Origin: Pseudanabaena sp. UWO311
GTDB taxonomy: Bacteria; Cyanobacteriota; Cyanobacteriia; Pseudanabaenales; Pseudanabaenaceae
Assembly (NCBI RefSeq): GCF_006937785.1
Contig: NZ_SJEE01000009.1
Location: forward strand, 80,097-144,096
DNA: 64,000 bases
Direction: 5' to 3'
Shown: positions 17,049 to 26,245 of the stretch, piece after piece
Layout of the letters: every line of letters starts with the position of its first letter
Position numbering within the stretch: the first letter of the stretch is position 1
Notes under the pieces: generated by a model
Told to the model about the DNA's origin: nothing
The model's input: the letters and a program-made list of their open reading frames with translations, nothing else
Databases searched by the model: none
Program-made: the position numbers and the translations under genes

Positions 17049-18635
17049 ATGCGCGAGTTGACTTCTTTCGTCTTGGCACAAGCCTCGACGACGAAGAGTT
17101 TTGCGGTCGAAGATTTACTTAAACCTGATGGAATCGTATTCCAGCTTGTCTTTGCGATCGCTATCTTAGTGGGTGGTTGGGTAATTGCCATATTTTTCTC
17201 TTCTATGACGGAAGGATTACTGAAAAGGACAGATGTTGATAACAAACTGTCGAATTGGTTAACAGGTTCTCGTAGTACTAGTCTGCCAATTGAGAAATGG
17301 GCAGGTATTACAGTTTTTTGGATCATCATCCTGTTCACTTTGGTAGGATTTTTCCAATTTCTGAGATTAGATGCAGTTGCGACTCCACTAAATAGTTTGC
17401 TAGCGCAAATTGCTTCATTCTTGCCGAAACTTGGCGGAGCCGCGATTATCGCAGGCATCGCATGGGTCTTAGCAACCATCAGTAAAGTCATTGTCGGACG
17501 TTATTTGCGATCGGCTCAAGTTGATACCAAGGTAAATGAGAGTGTTGGTGAATCAAATACTGAAGTGATGCCTCTTAGTGAGACTCTATCCTCGGCTTTA
17601 TATTGGTTTATCCTGCTACTCTTTTTACCTCTAATTCTTGATACCCTTGGCTTGGTTCAAGCACTTCAGCCCATTCAAAATCTGGTCAATCAGGTCTTGA
17701 GCGCTCTACCAAAAATCCTCAAGGCGTTGATGATTGGTGGAATCGGCTGGTTGATTGCGCAAGTAGTAAAGCGAATTGTCACGAATCTCTTAGCTACTAG
17801 TGGTGCAGATCGGTTTCTTCAGCGTTGGACTCCCAGTCAAACTGAATATACTCTGTCTCAAGTTGTAGGGAACTTCATCTATGTATTGATTCTGATCCCC
17901 ACAGCTATATCTACATTAGAAGCATTAGAAGTTGGTGCAATCTCTCGCCCTGCCACAGCAATGCTTGATCAAGTATTGCGCTTCTTACCTCAAGTTTTTG
18001 TTGCTAGTGCGATTCTCACGGTTGCCTATTTCCTTGGTCAATTTGCTAGAGACATTATTTCTGGAATTTTGACGGGCCTGGGCTTTAACAATATCTTGCA
18101 ATGGTTAGGATTCTCGGCGATCGCATCAGCACCAACGGAATCACGTGTAAATGTAGATGATGACAATAGCTCCATCACTTCACTTCCACCACAAACACCT
18201 TCGCAAATCGTTGGCATCATCATTTTTCTAGCAATTATGCTAGTGGCGATCGCTACAGCCACCGATGTTTTACAGATTAATGCGCTCACCCGTATTGTCT
18301 TTGGAGTGCTGCTAGTAGCAGGTCAAGTTTTAAGCGGCGTAGTTATTTTTGCGATCGGCTTATACCTTGCTAATCTTGCGTTTAACTTGATTACGAGTAC
18401 TGGCGGCCGTCAATCCCGAATCCTCGGTCATGCGGCTCGGATTTCGATTGTTGCTCTGATTACAGCAATGGCTCTCAAACAGATGGGTATCGCTAGTAAT
18501 ATTGTCGATCTCGCCTTTGGCTTATTAACTGGCGCAATTGCAGTTGCGATCGCAGTTGCCTTTGGTTTAGGTGGCAAAGATATTGCTTCTCAACAATTGC
18601 GTGAATGGCTAGAATCATTCAAACGGAACGACTAA
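17049..18635 (+). CDS. Mechanosensitive-channel-related membrane protein (CmpX-like)
   Basis: 528 residues with about ten hydrophobic segments, arranged as repeats of a conserved TM helix unit (LPKLGGAAIIAGIAWVLA, LPKILKALMIGGIGWLIA, LPQVFVASAILTVAYFLG). Each starts with a Leu-Pro motif before the helix. The C-terminal FGLGGKDIA motif matches the pore-end segment of the MscS family, but the chain stops about 15 residues later, so the usual cytoplasmic beta domain is missing. This fits CmpX-type proteins; a role in membrane-tension response is inferred. Confidence 0.85.
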   Translation: MRELTSFVLAQASTTKSFAVEDLLKPDGIVFQLVFAIAILVGGWVIAIFFSSMTEGLLKRTDVDNKLSNWLTGSRSTSLPIEKWAGITVFWIIILFTLVGFFQFLRLDAVATPLNSLLAQIASFLPKLGGAAIIAGIAWVLATISKVIVGRYLRSAQVDTKVNESVGESNTEVMPLSETLSSALYWFILLLFLPLILDTLGLVQALQPIQNLVNQVLSALPKILKALMIGGIGWLIAQVVKRIVTNLLATSGADRFLQRWTPSQTEYTLSQVVGNFIYVLILIPTAISTLEALEVGAISRPATAMLDQVLRFLPQVFVASAILTVAYFLGQFARDIISGILTGLGFNNILQWLGFSAIASAPTESRVNVDDDNSSITSLPPQTPSQIVGIIIFLAIMLVAIATATDVLQINALTRIVFGVLLVAGQVLSGVVIFAIGLYLANLAFNLITSTGGRQSRILGHAARISIVALITAMALKQMGIASNIVDLAFGLLTGAIAVAIAVAFGLGGKDIASQQLREWLESFKRND

Positions 18636-18676
18636 AAAGCAAAAAAGATTCACTAAGTGAATCTTTTTTGCTTTTT
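18634..18676 (+). terminator. Terminator of the CmpX-like gene
   Basis: AAAAAGCAAAAAAGATTCACT and its complement at 18634-18654 and 18656-18676 begin at the last base of the stop codon. The right arm contains a T6 run. Confidence 0.85.
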
Positions 18677-18716
18677 AATTTATTTTTCAACTCTCCCTTT
18701 GGGAGAGTTTTTTTGT

Positions 18717-19673
18717 TTAAATTAACATTGAACCTGCGGCATATATGCCTGAAGCGATCGCCCGATTAACTAACGAATTTGCGCCAATTAAAGTTTGCGA
18801 TGGAATTTGAGCATCTTTACCAATAGAAGCATCTTCTCCCACATAACAAGGCGCATTCAAAACTGCTCCCTCAGATATCTTAGCCGTTTTCGCGATCCAA
18901 ATACCTTCACTTCTCTGCTCAACGCGATCGTCAAAATCATAGGCAACCTGACCTTCCAAAACATCAACTTGCGCTTGAAAATACTTCTCAGGTGTTCCCA
19001 TATCCATCCAATAGCCATCCCATACAAATCCCATCATCTTTAATCCTCGTTCCAAAACATTGGGGAAAACTCTCCTTTCAAAGCTTAGAGGCTCACCCGT
19101 CGGATAGATGTCGAAAATCTTTGGTTCAAGAACATAGGTTCCTGCGTTAATTGTATCGATACCTTGAGCAAGAAATTCTACCGCTTGCTCTGCATTCGGT
19201 TTTTCACGAAAAGCTTGTACCTGACTTTGCTCATTAATTTCTACTAAGCCAAAAGGCGTAATGTCAGGAACTCTTGTCAAGGTCAAAGTTGCATCAGCTT
19301 GAGTTTCCTTATGAAACTTTATTAGCGCCGTCAAGTCTAAATTAGTAAGAATATCGGCATTGAACACGATCAATGACTCACCTGTGAAATATGGCTCTGC
19401 TAGCTTAATAGCGCCTGCGGTATCGAGAGGGGTTGACTCTTCGATATAGCGAATTTTCACCCCAAAGCGATCGCCGTCCCCAAAATAATCGATTACTTGT
19501 CGCGCTTGATACTGCACGTTTAGCAAAATGTCGCAGACACTAGCTTCACGACAACGATTGATCATCCACTCTAAAAATGGGCGATCAACTAGAGGTAGCA
19601 TTGGCTTAGGACATCCATAGGTCAAGGGTCGGAGGCGTGTTCCTTTTCCACCAGCAATAATTACAGCTTGCAT
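18717..19673 (-). CDS. Sugar-phosphate nucleotidyltransferase
   Basis: 318 residues from the ATG at 19673, where MQAVIIAGGKGTRLRPLT gives the nucleotide-binding signature at the very N-terminus. Longer upstream reading is not supported. PKPMLPLVDRPFLEWMI and FNADILTNLDL (metal-binding Asp) follow. The C-terminal part has hexapeptide-like repeats (left-handed helix) after WMDMGTPEKYFQAQ. The family makes NDP-sugars such as GDP-mannose or dTDP-glucose for envelope polysaccharide. It is divergent from an LCP glycopolymer transferase only about 50 bases away, suggesting linked cell-surface roles. Confidence 0.88.
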   Translation of the reverse strand: MQAVIIAGGKGTRLRPLTYGCPKPMLPLVDRPFLEWMINRCREASVCDILLNVQYQARQVIDYFGDGDRFGVKIRYIEESTPLDTAGAIKLAEPYFTGESLIVFNADILTNLDLTALIKFHKETQADATLTLTRVPDITPFGLVEINEQSQVQAFREKPNAEQAVEFLAQGIDTINAGTYVLEPKIFDIYPTGEPLSFERRVFPNVLERGLKMMGFVWDGYWMDMGTPEKYFQAQVDVLEGQVAYDFDDRVEQRSEGIWIAKTAKISEGAVLNAPCYVGEDASIGKDAQIPSQTLIGANSLVNRAIASGIYAAGSMLI

Positions 19674-19722
19674 AGAGTTGTTGACTTGCGGTATATGTTG
19701 TTTGTTGAGCATTATAGAAGTT

Positions 19723-20826
19723 ATGGAGTGGTGTGTGAGTAATAGACCGATAACTGCATCCAAAATTCGGTCAGCCGATACCACCAATCGGGCTGATTTG
19801 CCTATTAATTTACTAGAACCAGTGCAAATCGATGCAGTTCCCACAACTATTACTAAAACTATTACAAATATTAAGCGCATCCCCTTTGCAAAAATTGGGT
19901 TTACCTTATCCCTATTAGTTTCTATTGGCGCTGGTACTCTTTTAGGTCGGATCATCCCGATCAATGCTTTAGATTGGGGTGGTCTGTTGTCAGGACGCAA
20001 ACCTGAAGAGGTCTTGATGGAGGGGTTAGGGCGCAAGTTAGACCGTCCCTATCAGATTTTGGTTATGGGTGTAGATCGAGTGCTTGATGCTCCCCTCGGC
20101 TCTCCAGCATCCTTTAATGGTCGTAGCGATAGTATGTTGCTAATTCGTCTCGATCCCATCGATCGCTCTGTGCAGATGCTATCCATCCCGCGCGATACGC
20201 AAGTGCCAATTCCAGGCTATGGGGTGACCAAAATTAATGCAGCGAATGTCTATGGTGGCTCTTCGCTAGCGCAAGAGGTAGTTTCTGAGAAACTTAATGG
20301 TGTTGAAATTGATCGCTATGTGCGTGTAGATACCTCTGGGCTATCAGCTTTAGTGGATGCCCTAGGCGGCATTGAGGTGAATGTACCAAAGCGAATGAAG
20401 TACAAGGACAATACTCAAAAGCTCAATATCGATCTTTATGCAGGTGTGCAGACGTTAAATGGGGAACAGGCTGAAGGATTCTCTAGATTTCGCCATGATG
20501 AAGAGGGAGATATCGGGCGGATTAAGCGACAACAGATTGTCTTGAAGGCTGTGAAGGCGAAAATTGCTAATCCTTCGGTGGTGCTGAATCTTCCTAATCT
20601 GATTAACGTCATGCAAAAACATGTGGACTCTAATCTCAGCTTTGACGAGATGATGGCGATCGCAACATTTAGTATGACTTTAAAACCTGACCAAATCCAA
20701 GCCACTAGTCTGAAAGGTAGACCCAGTGAGCCAAATGAGTTTCGCTTTAGTTATTGGATTGTGACTCCTGAAGATGTCGATCAGGCGATCGCAGATAAAT
20801 TTACCACCAAACAAAAGCCTCAATAA
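19723..20826 (+). CDS. LytR-CpsA-Psr (LCP) family protein
   Basis: About 367 residues from the ATG at 19723; a GTG at 19735 with GGAG 6 bases upstream is an equally good start. One transmembrane helix (about 49-69) anchors an external LCP catalytic domain. The family transfers polyprenyl-phosphate-linked glycopolymers to the cell wall. Visible motifs: ILVMGVDRV, RSDSMLLIRLDP, LSIPRDTQV, GVTKINAANVYGG, SRFRHDEEGDIGRIKRQQ. These include the Arg and Asp residues binding the pyrophosphate. The nucleotidyltransferase gene runs divergently. Confidence 0.9.
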   Translation: MEWCVSNRPITASKIRSADTTNRADLPINLLEPVQIDAVPTTITKTITNIKRIPFAKIGFTLSLLVSIGAGTLLGRIIPINALDWGGLLSGRKPEEVLMEGLGRKLDRPYQILVMGVDRVLDAPLGSPASFNGRSDSMLLIRLDPIDRSVQMLSIPRDTQVPIPGYGVTKINAANVYGGSSLAQEVVSEKLNGVEIDRYVRVDTSGLSALVDALGGIEVNVPKRMKYKDNTQKLNIDLYAGVQTLNGEQAEGFSRFRHDEEGDIGRIKRQQIVLKAVKAKIANPSVVLNLPNLINVMQKHVDSNLSFDEMMAIATFSMTLKPDQIQATSLKGRPSEPNEFRFSYWIVTPEDVDQAIADKFTTKQKPQ

Positions 20827-20855
20827 AAAAAGCAGCGCCTAGCGCTGCTTTTTTG
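20825..20855 (+). terminator. Terminator of the LCP gene
   Basis: AAAAAAGCAGCGC-CTA-GCGCTGCTTTTTT directly follows the stop codon, with the T-run in the right arm. The tRNA gene ends 11 bases further on the other strand. Confidence 0.88.
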
Positions 20856-20865
20856 TTCTTTAGAA

Positions 20866-20939
20866 CGGGCCAGGAGGGATTCGAACCCCCGACACCGTGG
20901 TCCGTAGCCACGTGCTCTAGTCCACTGAGCTACAAGCCC
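20866..20939 (-). tRNA. tRNA-Arg (anticodon ACG)
   Basis: Reading the minus strand: acceptor GGGCTTG, D-arm GCTC..GAGC, anticodon stem CGTGG/CCACG around loop CTACGGA (anticodon ACG), T-arm with GGTTCGAATC, then CTGGCCC and discriminator G. The acceptor stem has one G-U and one T-T mismatch. CCA is not encoded. ACG is read as ICG after TadA deamination. Confidence 0.92.
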
Positions 20940-21076
20940 TTAACTCGCGAATCTAATGATAACACAGTGTGCAATCTTGACAAGCAAAAAATAAATTTTC
21001 TTTTTGCAAATAATGAAAACGCCGCTTTCATGATCTGGGTTAAGTATAATCAAATCAACTTAGCCTGCTGAAAATT

Positions 21077-21270
21077 ATGGTTAGCATAGCGATCGCAGAT
21101 CCATCAATCCCTCAAAAAATCTCTCTTGAGGAATGGGCGATCGCCTCACCGTCAGAAATATTGTGGTTTTTACTCAAGACTCACGCAAAATCTATGTTGC
21201 AGATGAGGCGATCGCATCTACAGTGCTTGAAGGCTTTATCATGTCTGTGAATAATTTGCTAGGTGTCTAG
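21077..21270 (+). pseudogene. Probable Uma2-family remnant
   Basis: Two overlapping frames each hold a piece that looks like one end of an Uma2 endonuclease. An N-terminal-like start with ISLEEWAIASPSE begins at 21077. In another frame, from about 21133, NIVVFTQDSRKIYVADEAIA and the ending LEGFIMSVNNLLGV resemble the family C-terminus. The catalytic middle is missing. This is a call from pattern only. Sequence 21271-21338 shows nothing. Confidence 0.35.
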
Positions 21271-21338
21271 ATGCCGCATAGTTCATCAAGATTTGCTTTA
21301 GCGTATTTTCCTTTTACCCTTTTCCTTTTTTCTTGATC

Positions 21339-21554
21339 TCAGGCGTACATCAACCGTCCTTTGGGTGTGGGAATGACTCTACCTAGCACTTTTGCAGTTT
21401 CTATCCATTCTTGAATGATGATTTCGGCATTGGCTACTGCTTCGGCATAGCTCTGTCCATCTGCCATACAACCTGCAAGTTCAGGAACTTCAACGATGAA
21501 GGCTTCATCTGCTTCACTCCAATAAACAATTAATTCGTATTTAATTGGTGTCAT
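21339..21554 (-). CDS. hicB: HicB-like antitoxin
   Basis: 71 residues from the ATG at 21554: partial RNase-H-like HicB fold with YWSEADEAFIVEVPELAGC and the SYAEAVANAEIIIQEWI helix. HicB antitoxins bind and neutralise HicA; no C-terminal DNA-binding domain is present in this short form. The start overlaps the hicA end by 14 bases (hicA reads through to 21541), the usual toxin-first hicAB order. Confidence 0.88.
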   Translation of the reverse strand: MTPIKYELIVYWSEADEAFIVEVPELAGCMADGQSYAEAVANAEIIIQEWIETAKVLGRVIPTPKGRLMYA

Positions 21555-21801
21555 TTTCTTTGAGTTTATATCTGAGGATAGCATTTCTGATTTGTTTGAC
21601 TTGGTAGGCTTTGGCTTTACCTTGCTTAGATTGTATATTGAGAATTTCGGGAATGTCGTCTTTGGAGAAAATATGATGGCTACCGTTGATTCTTTCACTA
21701 AAGCCCAACCGCTTTAAAAATTGACAGAGGGTGTCAAAATCAATACTGTTGTCGCTGCCACCATCAAGCAGTTTTTGTCTAAATTTTTCGTGTTTTCCCA
21801 T
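21541..21801 (-). CDS. hicA: HicA-type toxin
   Basis: 86 residues. The RINGSHHIFSKDD block carries the G-S-H motif with the catalytic histidine of the HicA dsRBD-like mRNA interferase fold, and KAKAYQVKQIRNAILRY forms the last helix. Its ATG follows the TAA of the upstream TPR gene without a gap (TAAATG), so translation may be coupled. The N-terminal 20 residues are longer than in minimal HicA proteins. Confidence 0.87.
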   Translation of the reverse strand: MGKHEKFRQKLLDGGSDNSIDFDTLCQFLKRLGFSERINGSHHIFSKDDIPEILNIQSKQGKAKAYQVKQIRNAILRYKLKENDTN

Positions 21802-23745
21802 TTATATCGCTTTCGTGTCTTTGAACATAATCTCATAATTTTGGCGGACTGTGACTGTATTGGGATGCTCAGAACCGAGGGCTTTTTCAAGAATTTGGAT
21901 AGCTCGCAGATAGAGAGGTTCGGCTTCGCTGTAATTCCCTTGCGCTCGGTAAAGTTCTGCGAGATTGTTGAAACTGATGGCGATATCGGGATGATCTACT
22001 CCTAGTTGACGTTCCCTGATTTCGAGCGATCGCAGATAGAGAGGTTCGGCTTCGCTATACTTCCCTTGTGCTCGGTAAAGTTCTGCGAGATTGTTGAGTC
22101 TTTGGGCGACATCTGGATGGTCTGCTCCTAGTTGGCGTTCTTTGATTTCGAGCGATCGCAGATAGAAAGGTTCGGCTTCGCTGTACTTCCCTTGCGATTC
22201 GTAAAGTTCTGCGAGATTGTTGAGGATTATATGTACATGGGGAGGGGCTATGCCCTGTTCTTCTATGATTTCAAACAATCGAATGCTGAGAGATTCTGCT
22301 TCGCAATAAATCCCTTGCGAACGGTAAAATTCTGCGAGATTGTAAAGGCTTATGGTAAAAGAGGGACAGAAAATAATTGTGTATGATCCATCAGATTTTA
22401 GTTGCTGCCCTCTGATTTCGAGGGATCGCAGATAGAGGAGTTCGGCTTCGCTAAACTTTCCCTGAGATTTATAAAGGGCGGCAAGATTGTTGAGACTCCA
22501 GACGACTGGGTCAGGATGTACTTCTAGCTGTTGTTCTCTGATTTCAAGCGATCGCAGATAGAGCGGTTCTGCTTCGCTGTACTTCCCTTGTGATCGGTAA
22601 CATTCTGCGAGATTATTCAGTCCGTTAGCGGAATGTTGCTTCCCTCTAATTTCGAGCGATCGCAGGTAGAGCGGTTCAGCTTCACTATACTTCCCTTGCA
22701 CTAGGTAAATTCCTGCAAGAGTATTGAGGATTCGAGAAACAAATTCATGATCTGCACCATAAACTTGCTCCCAGATTTCGAGCCATCGCAAATAGAGAGG
22801 TTCGGCATTGCTGTACTTCCCTTGAGAATAGTAAATTAATGCGAGATTACTGAGTCTCTCGACAATAGAGTGTGGGTATGAATCTATTCGCTGTTCAGCG
22901 ATTTCGAGCAATCGCAGATAGAGAGGTTCAGCTTCACGGTATTTACCTTGCGCACGATAAAGTTCTGCGAGCTTGTTGAGACTGGAGGCGAGAATGGCAT
23001 GGTGTGTGCCTATCTGCCGCTCGAAAAGCTCCAAATCTTTTTGATGAAGTTTTTCAATTTTAGAATATGAAAATGAATTTACACCTAATAATTCTCTTTG
23101 GGCTCTGTCTATATCGCGCATAAGATTGTCTCGAAGAGGCGATTCAGGGTCTTGAGCGTTCAATTCATCCATTCGTTTTTGCAGTTCAACAGGAATTACA
23201 AATGGAGTTGGCGTTGGCAGTGGTTTACGCCGCTTCATGAGCAAAGTTCTCGGCTGGGAGAAGTCAAATACACCATTCCGCCAACTCCAAAAATCGGGAG
23301 CTTGTTTTGCTAGAGAATTAGCGATCGCTGGAGTTAGCCAGATCAAAATAGAAAACGTAAATTCTTGCCATGATTTCAAAGTCCCTTGCAAAGATGAAAA
23401 GAATTTTTCTTCAGTGGATTTTTGCTCATACAAGGGAATATTTGATAGTGTATCTGCCCCTATCACTGTAACCAACACAGGAGCATTTAACGAATTTAGC
23501 CCTGATTCTCTCTCTACTAAATCTAGCAAGCACTTACTCAGGCTAGGTTGCTGACTCGTGACACTGACGCGATGACAACTTACACCCTTAGCACTCAATT
23601 CCGTCTCATAATTAAAGATTATTTCATTACGAGAAATCTGATTATCACAGATAGCCACTAACAAGTTTAATTTCCCATGACTAGCTTGTACCGACTTGAT
23701 CAACTGTCTTAAATCATTTTGGCTCTGACTATCTTGATCTTCCAT
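21802..23745 (-). CDS. TPR protein with degenerate STAND-like N-terminus
   Basis: 647 residues. The N-terminal 190 residues (LNLLVAICDNQISRNEIIFN, DFWSWRNGVFDF) match a domain I know from many cyanobacterial TPR proteins. It has an NTPase-like pattern but no Walker A GKT. From about 230 to the end there are some nine kinesin-light-chain-type TPRs of 42 residues (YRAQGKYSEAEPLYLRSLEI repeated almost unchanged). At DNA level this appears as a 126-base direct repeat. hicA and hicB follow in the same operon with no gap. Confidence 0.85.
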   Translation of the reverse strand: MEDQDSQSQNDLRQLIKSVQASHGKLNLLVAICDNQISRNEIIFNYETELSAKGVSCHRVSVTSQQPSLSKCLLDLVERESGLNSLNAPVLVTVIGADTLSNIPLYEQKSTEEKFFSSLQGTLKSWQEFTFSILIWLTPAIANSLAKQAPDFWSWRNGVFDFSQPRTLLMKRRKPLPTPTPFVIPVELQKRMDELNAQDPESPLRDNLMRDIDRAQRELLGVNSFSYSKIEKLHQKDLELFERQIGTHHAILASSLNKLAELYRAQGKYREAEPLYLRLLEIAEQRIDSYPHSIVERLSNLALIYYSQGKYSNAEPLYLRWLEIWEQVYGADHEFVSRILNTLAGIYLVQGKYSEAEPLYLRSLEIRGKQHSANGLNNLAECYRSQGKYSEAEPLYLRSLEIREQQLEVHPDPVVWSLNNLAALYKSQGKFSEAELLYLRSLEIRGQQLKSDGSYTIIFCPSFTISLYNLAEFYRSQGIYCEAESLSIRLFEIIEEQGIAPPHVHIILNNLAELYESQGKYSEAEPFYLRSLEIKERQLGADHPDVAQRLNNLAELYRAQGKYSEAEPLYLRSLEIRERQLGVDHPDIAISFNNLAELYRAQGNYSEAEPLYLRAIQILEKALGSEHPNTVTVRQNYEIMFKDTKAI

Positions 23746-23964
23746 GACAAATATCGCTTTATTGAGTAGTTTTTGTTTGAAAAAATCTATCGATATCGTA
23801 TAAATAACATAATTGTAAAGATCACCTTGCGTAAACCTTGGAGCCTATCGCCCCAAACCACAAAGTTCGGCGATGAGCACATTGAAAAAGCTCTAAAGCC
23901 AAGCATTACTGATCAACTGAATCCAAGCTAAAGTATAAGTGGCAACGTTCTTTAGTTGGTTTCT

Positions 23965-25761
23965 GTGCAAGAAGATTTTCGGTTAATTGTCGATTTAGTA
24001 ACTGTTCTTGCGGCTGCTTCCTTTGGCGGATTACTGGCGGCGGCGCTGCGATTACCAGTTTTGTTGGGTTACATCTTTGGCGGCATCGTCGTTGGTCCCA
24101 CAGGTTTAGGGCTGATCAAAGAATTGATACAGGTAGAAACCCTCGCTCAGTTTGGGGTTGCTTTTTTGCTGTTTGCCCTCGGTGTTGAGTTTTCCCTCAA
24201 GCAATTAAATAAAGTGAGAGCGATCGCCCTTGGCGGTGGCACTTTACAAGTCTTGCTAACGATCGCCCTTACCACAGCTGTATCAGTATTTGTAGGATGG
24301 GTCGAGACACCAACCCAAGGAATCTTCTTAGGCGGGATTTTGTCACTATCATCAACGGCAGTAGTGCTGCGCAGCTTGATGGAAACCAATGCTACTGAGT
24401 CCGCACAGGGACAAGTGACGCTGGGTATGTTGATCATCCAAGATCTCGCATTGGGATTGATGTTGGCGGTCTTGCCTGCGCTAGATCATCCTGAGTCAGT
24501 GGGCATCGAAGTGATCAAAGCATTGTCAGTGACTGCTTTATTTGCTGGTGGCGCGATCGCCGCAGGAATCTGGGTGATTCCGCCGTTTTTGAGATGGGTA
24601 GCGAGTACCGAGAGTCGCGAATTATTTTTGTTAAGTGTGATTGTGCTGTGTTTAGGGATTGCGCTCCTAACTGAGTCTTTAGGCTTATCGATTGAAATGG
24701 GCGCATTCGTCGCAGGTTTGATGATTTCTGAGGTGGAGTACGCCGATCAAGCGCTCACCTATGTCGAACCTTTGCGGGATGTATTTGCCACTTTGTTTTT
24801 TGCCGCGATCGGGATGCTCATCGATCCTGTATTTCTGATTCAGAATTGGGAATTAATTCTCAGTCTGGTTGCGATCGTGATGATCGGTAAATTTTTAATC
24901 GTTGTGCCTTTAGTCAGTATTTTTCGATATCCCTTGCGCGTTGCTATTTTTGCGGGACTAGGTTTAGCCCAGATTGGAGAATTTTCGTTTGTACTCGCTA
25001 GTGAAGGACAGAAGCTAGGTTTGGTTTCGCGTCGAGTGTACTTACTGATTTTGGGGACAACTGCGGTAACGCTGGTGATTACACCGTTCTTGCTGAAGGC
25101 AACACCACAGATTTTAGAATTACTCGAAAAAGTGCCATTCCTGAAAGCTTGGATGAACAAGCTCGATATGCCCCAAGAGCTTTCCGCCAATGCCGAAATT
25201 AAGGATCATGTGGTGGTCTGCGGTTATGGTCGGATTGGGCAAGGGATTGTGACTTTGTTGCAGTCCAAGGGATATCCTGTATTGGTAATTGAGGATGCCG
25301 AGTCTAAGATAGAAATTCTGCGATCGCAAAATATCCCATATTTATACGGCAATTGCTCCAGCCCTTTTGTGCTTGAAAAAGCAGAAATAGACCATGCGCG
25401 ATCGATGTTAATTGCCATCTCTGACCCGATCGCCACTAGATTGGCAGTGCAGAGAGCAATATCAATTTCTCCAGTAATTGATATTGTCGTCAGAGCGGAA
25501 AAAGATGCTGATATCGATACGCTATACCAACTTGGAGCCAAGGAAGTTGTTCATCCTACCTTTGAGGCAAGCTTAGAGCTAACTACACATTTACTGCTAT
25601 GTCTGGGCGAAAGCACTCAAGATATTCAGGCAGAAATTATTGCTGTGCGAAGTAGCCGTTATGCTAATTTCCGCCCTGAAATTGCCTGTGTATTGCCTGT
25701 GGTTGTGCCGTTGTTGCCTCCTACCACCAATCTTGTTGAGATTGATGGCAATGCTTCCTGA
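23965..25761 (+). CDS. Cation:proton antiporter, CPA2/Kef type with TrkA-N domain
   Basis: 598 residues from GTG 23965 (gives MQEDFRLIVDL, typical of cyanobacterial homologues); a TTG three codons earlier is possible. About twelve transmembrane helices form the exchanger (LLGYIFGGIVVGPTGLG, LLFALGVEFSLKQL, LSLSSTAVVLRSL, LGLAQIGEFSFVLASEG). A cytoplasmic RCK/TrkA-N domain follows from about 420, with HVVVCGYGRIGQGIV as its nucleotide-binding GxGxxG. It exchanges K+ or Na+ for protons at a cytoplasmic or thylakoid membrane; ion preference cannot be told. The last 40 residues lack a full TrkA-C domain. Confidence 0.9.
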   Translation: MQEDFRLIVDLVTVLAAASFGGLLAAALRLPVLLGYIFGGIVVGPTGLGLIKELIQVETLAQFGVAFLLFALGVEFSLKQLNKVRAIALGGGTLQVLLTIALTTAVSVFVGWVETPTQGIFLGGILSLSSTAVVLRSLMETNATESAQGQVTLGMLIIQDLALGLMLAVLPALDHPESVGIEVIKALSVTALFAGGAIAAGIWVIPPFLRWVASTESRELFLLSVIVLCLGIALLTESLGLSIEMGAFVAGLMISEVEYADQALTYVEPLRDVFATLFFAAIGMLIDPVFLIQNWELILSLVAIVMIGKFLIVVPLVSIFRYPLRVAIFAGLGLAQIGEFSFVLASEGQKLGLVSRRVYLLILGTTAVTLVITPFLLKATPQILELLEKVPFLKAWMNKLDMPQELSANAEIKDHVVVCGYGRIGQGIVTLLQSKGYPVLVIEDAESKIEILRSQNIPYLYGNCSSPFVLEKAEIDHARSMLIAISDPIATRLAVQRAISISPVIDIVVRAEKDADIDTLYQLGAKEVVHPTFEASLELTTHLLLCLGESTQDIQAEIIAVRSSRYANFRPEIACVLPVVVPLLPPTTNLVEIDGNAS

Positions 25762-25795
25762 ACTAACAGCTAAAAAACACAAATAAAGAAATGCT

Positions 25796-26245
25796 ATGAA
25801 CACAGGACTATACGAGACAGATTTTTATGGCTGGACATTGGAGCAGTCCAAGCTTCTGTCCTTAGGACATTTAGATAGCTTGGATTTGTTGAATTTGGTT
25901 GAGGAAATAGGGGCTTTGGGTAAGCAAAAGCAGCAAGAATTATCGAATCGATTGGGTGTATTGATTGGACATCTTTTGAAATGGCAGTATCAACCCACAA
26001 AGCGATCTCGCAACTGGCAGGTCACAATTCAGTTGCAAAGAGAAGAAATTCTAGATCTGTTAGCAGATAACCCTAGCTTAAAATCTTACTTAGAAAAAGC
26101 CCTGCTTAAGGGATATCGCTTAGGATTAGCGCTAATTTTAGCGGAAACCCCAATCAAGAAAAGTATCTTGCCCAATGAATGTCCTTATAGCCTTGAGCAG
26201 TTGCTTGACTTGAGTTTTCCTGATGATATTGGTGTGGAATTTTGA
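25796..26245 (+). CDS. DUF29 family protein
   Basis: 149-residue helical protein starting MNTGLYETDFYGWTLEQSKL. The LVEEIGALGKQKQQELSNRL and HLLKWQYQP blocks are the DUF29 signature, a family common in cyanobacteria and without a known function. Its TGA overlaps the ATG of the SLH lipoprotein gene (TGATG at 26243-26247), implying translational coupling. Confidence 0.9.
   Translation: MNTGLYETDFYGWTLEQSKLLSLGHLDSLDLLNLVEEIGALGKQKQQELSNRLGVLIGHLLKWQYQPTKRSRNWQVTIQLQREEILDLLADNPSLKSYLEKALLKGYRLGLALILAETPIKKSILPNECPYSLEQLLDLSFPDDIGVEF

Noticed and set aside
19674..20036. Long N-terminal extension of the nucleotidyltransferase
   Set aside because: It is antisense to the LCP gene start, and the catalytic signature begins at the internal ATG 19673.
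20853..21071. 72-codon ORF on the plus strand
   Set aside because: It lies over the tRNA-Arg gene on the other strand.
22000..23000. Regular direct repeats that look like a CRISPR or satellite array
   Set aside because: The 126-base period encodes 42-residue TPRs of one open frame; no spacers or cas genes are seen anywhere in the window.
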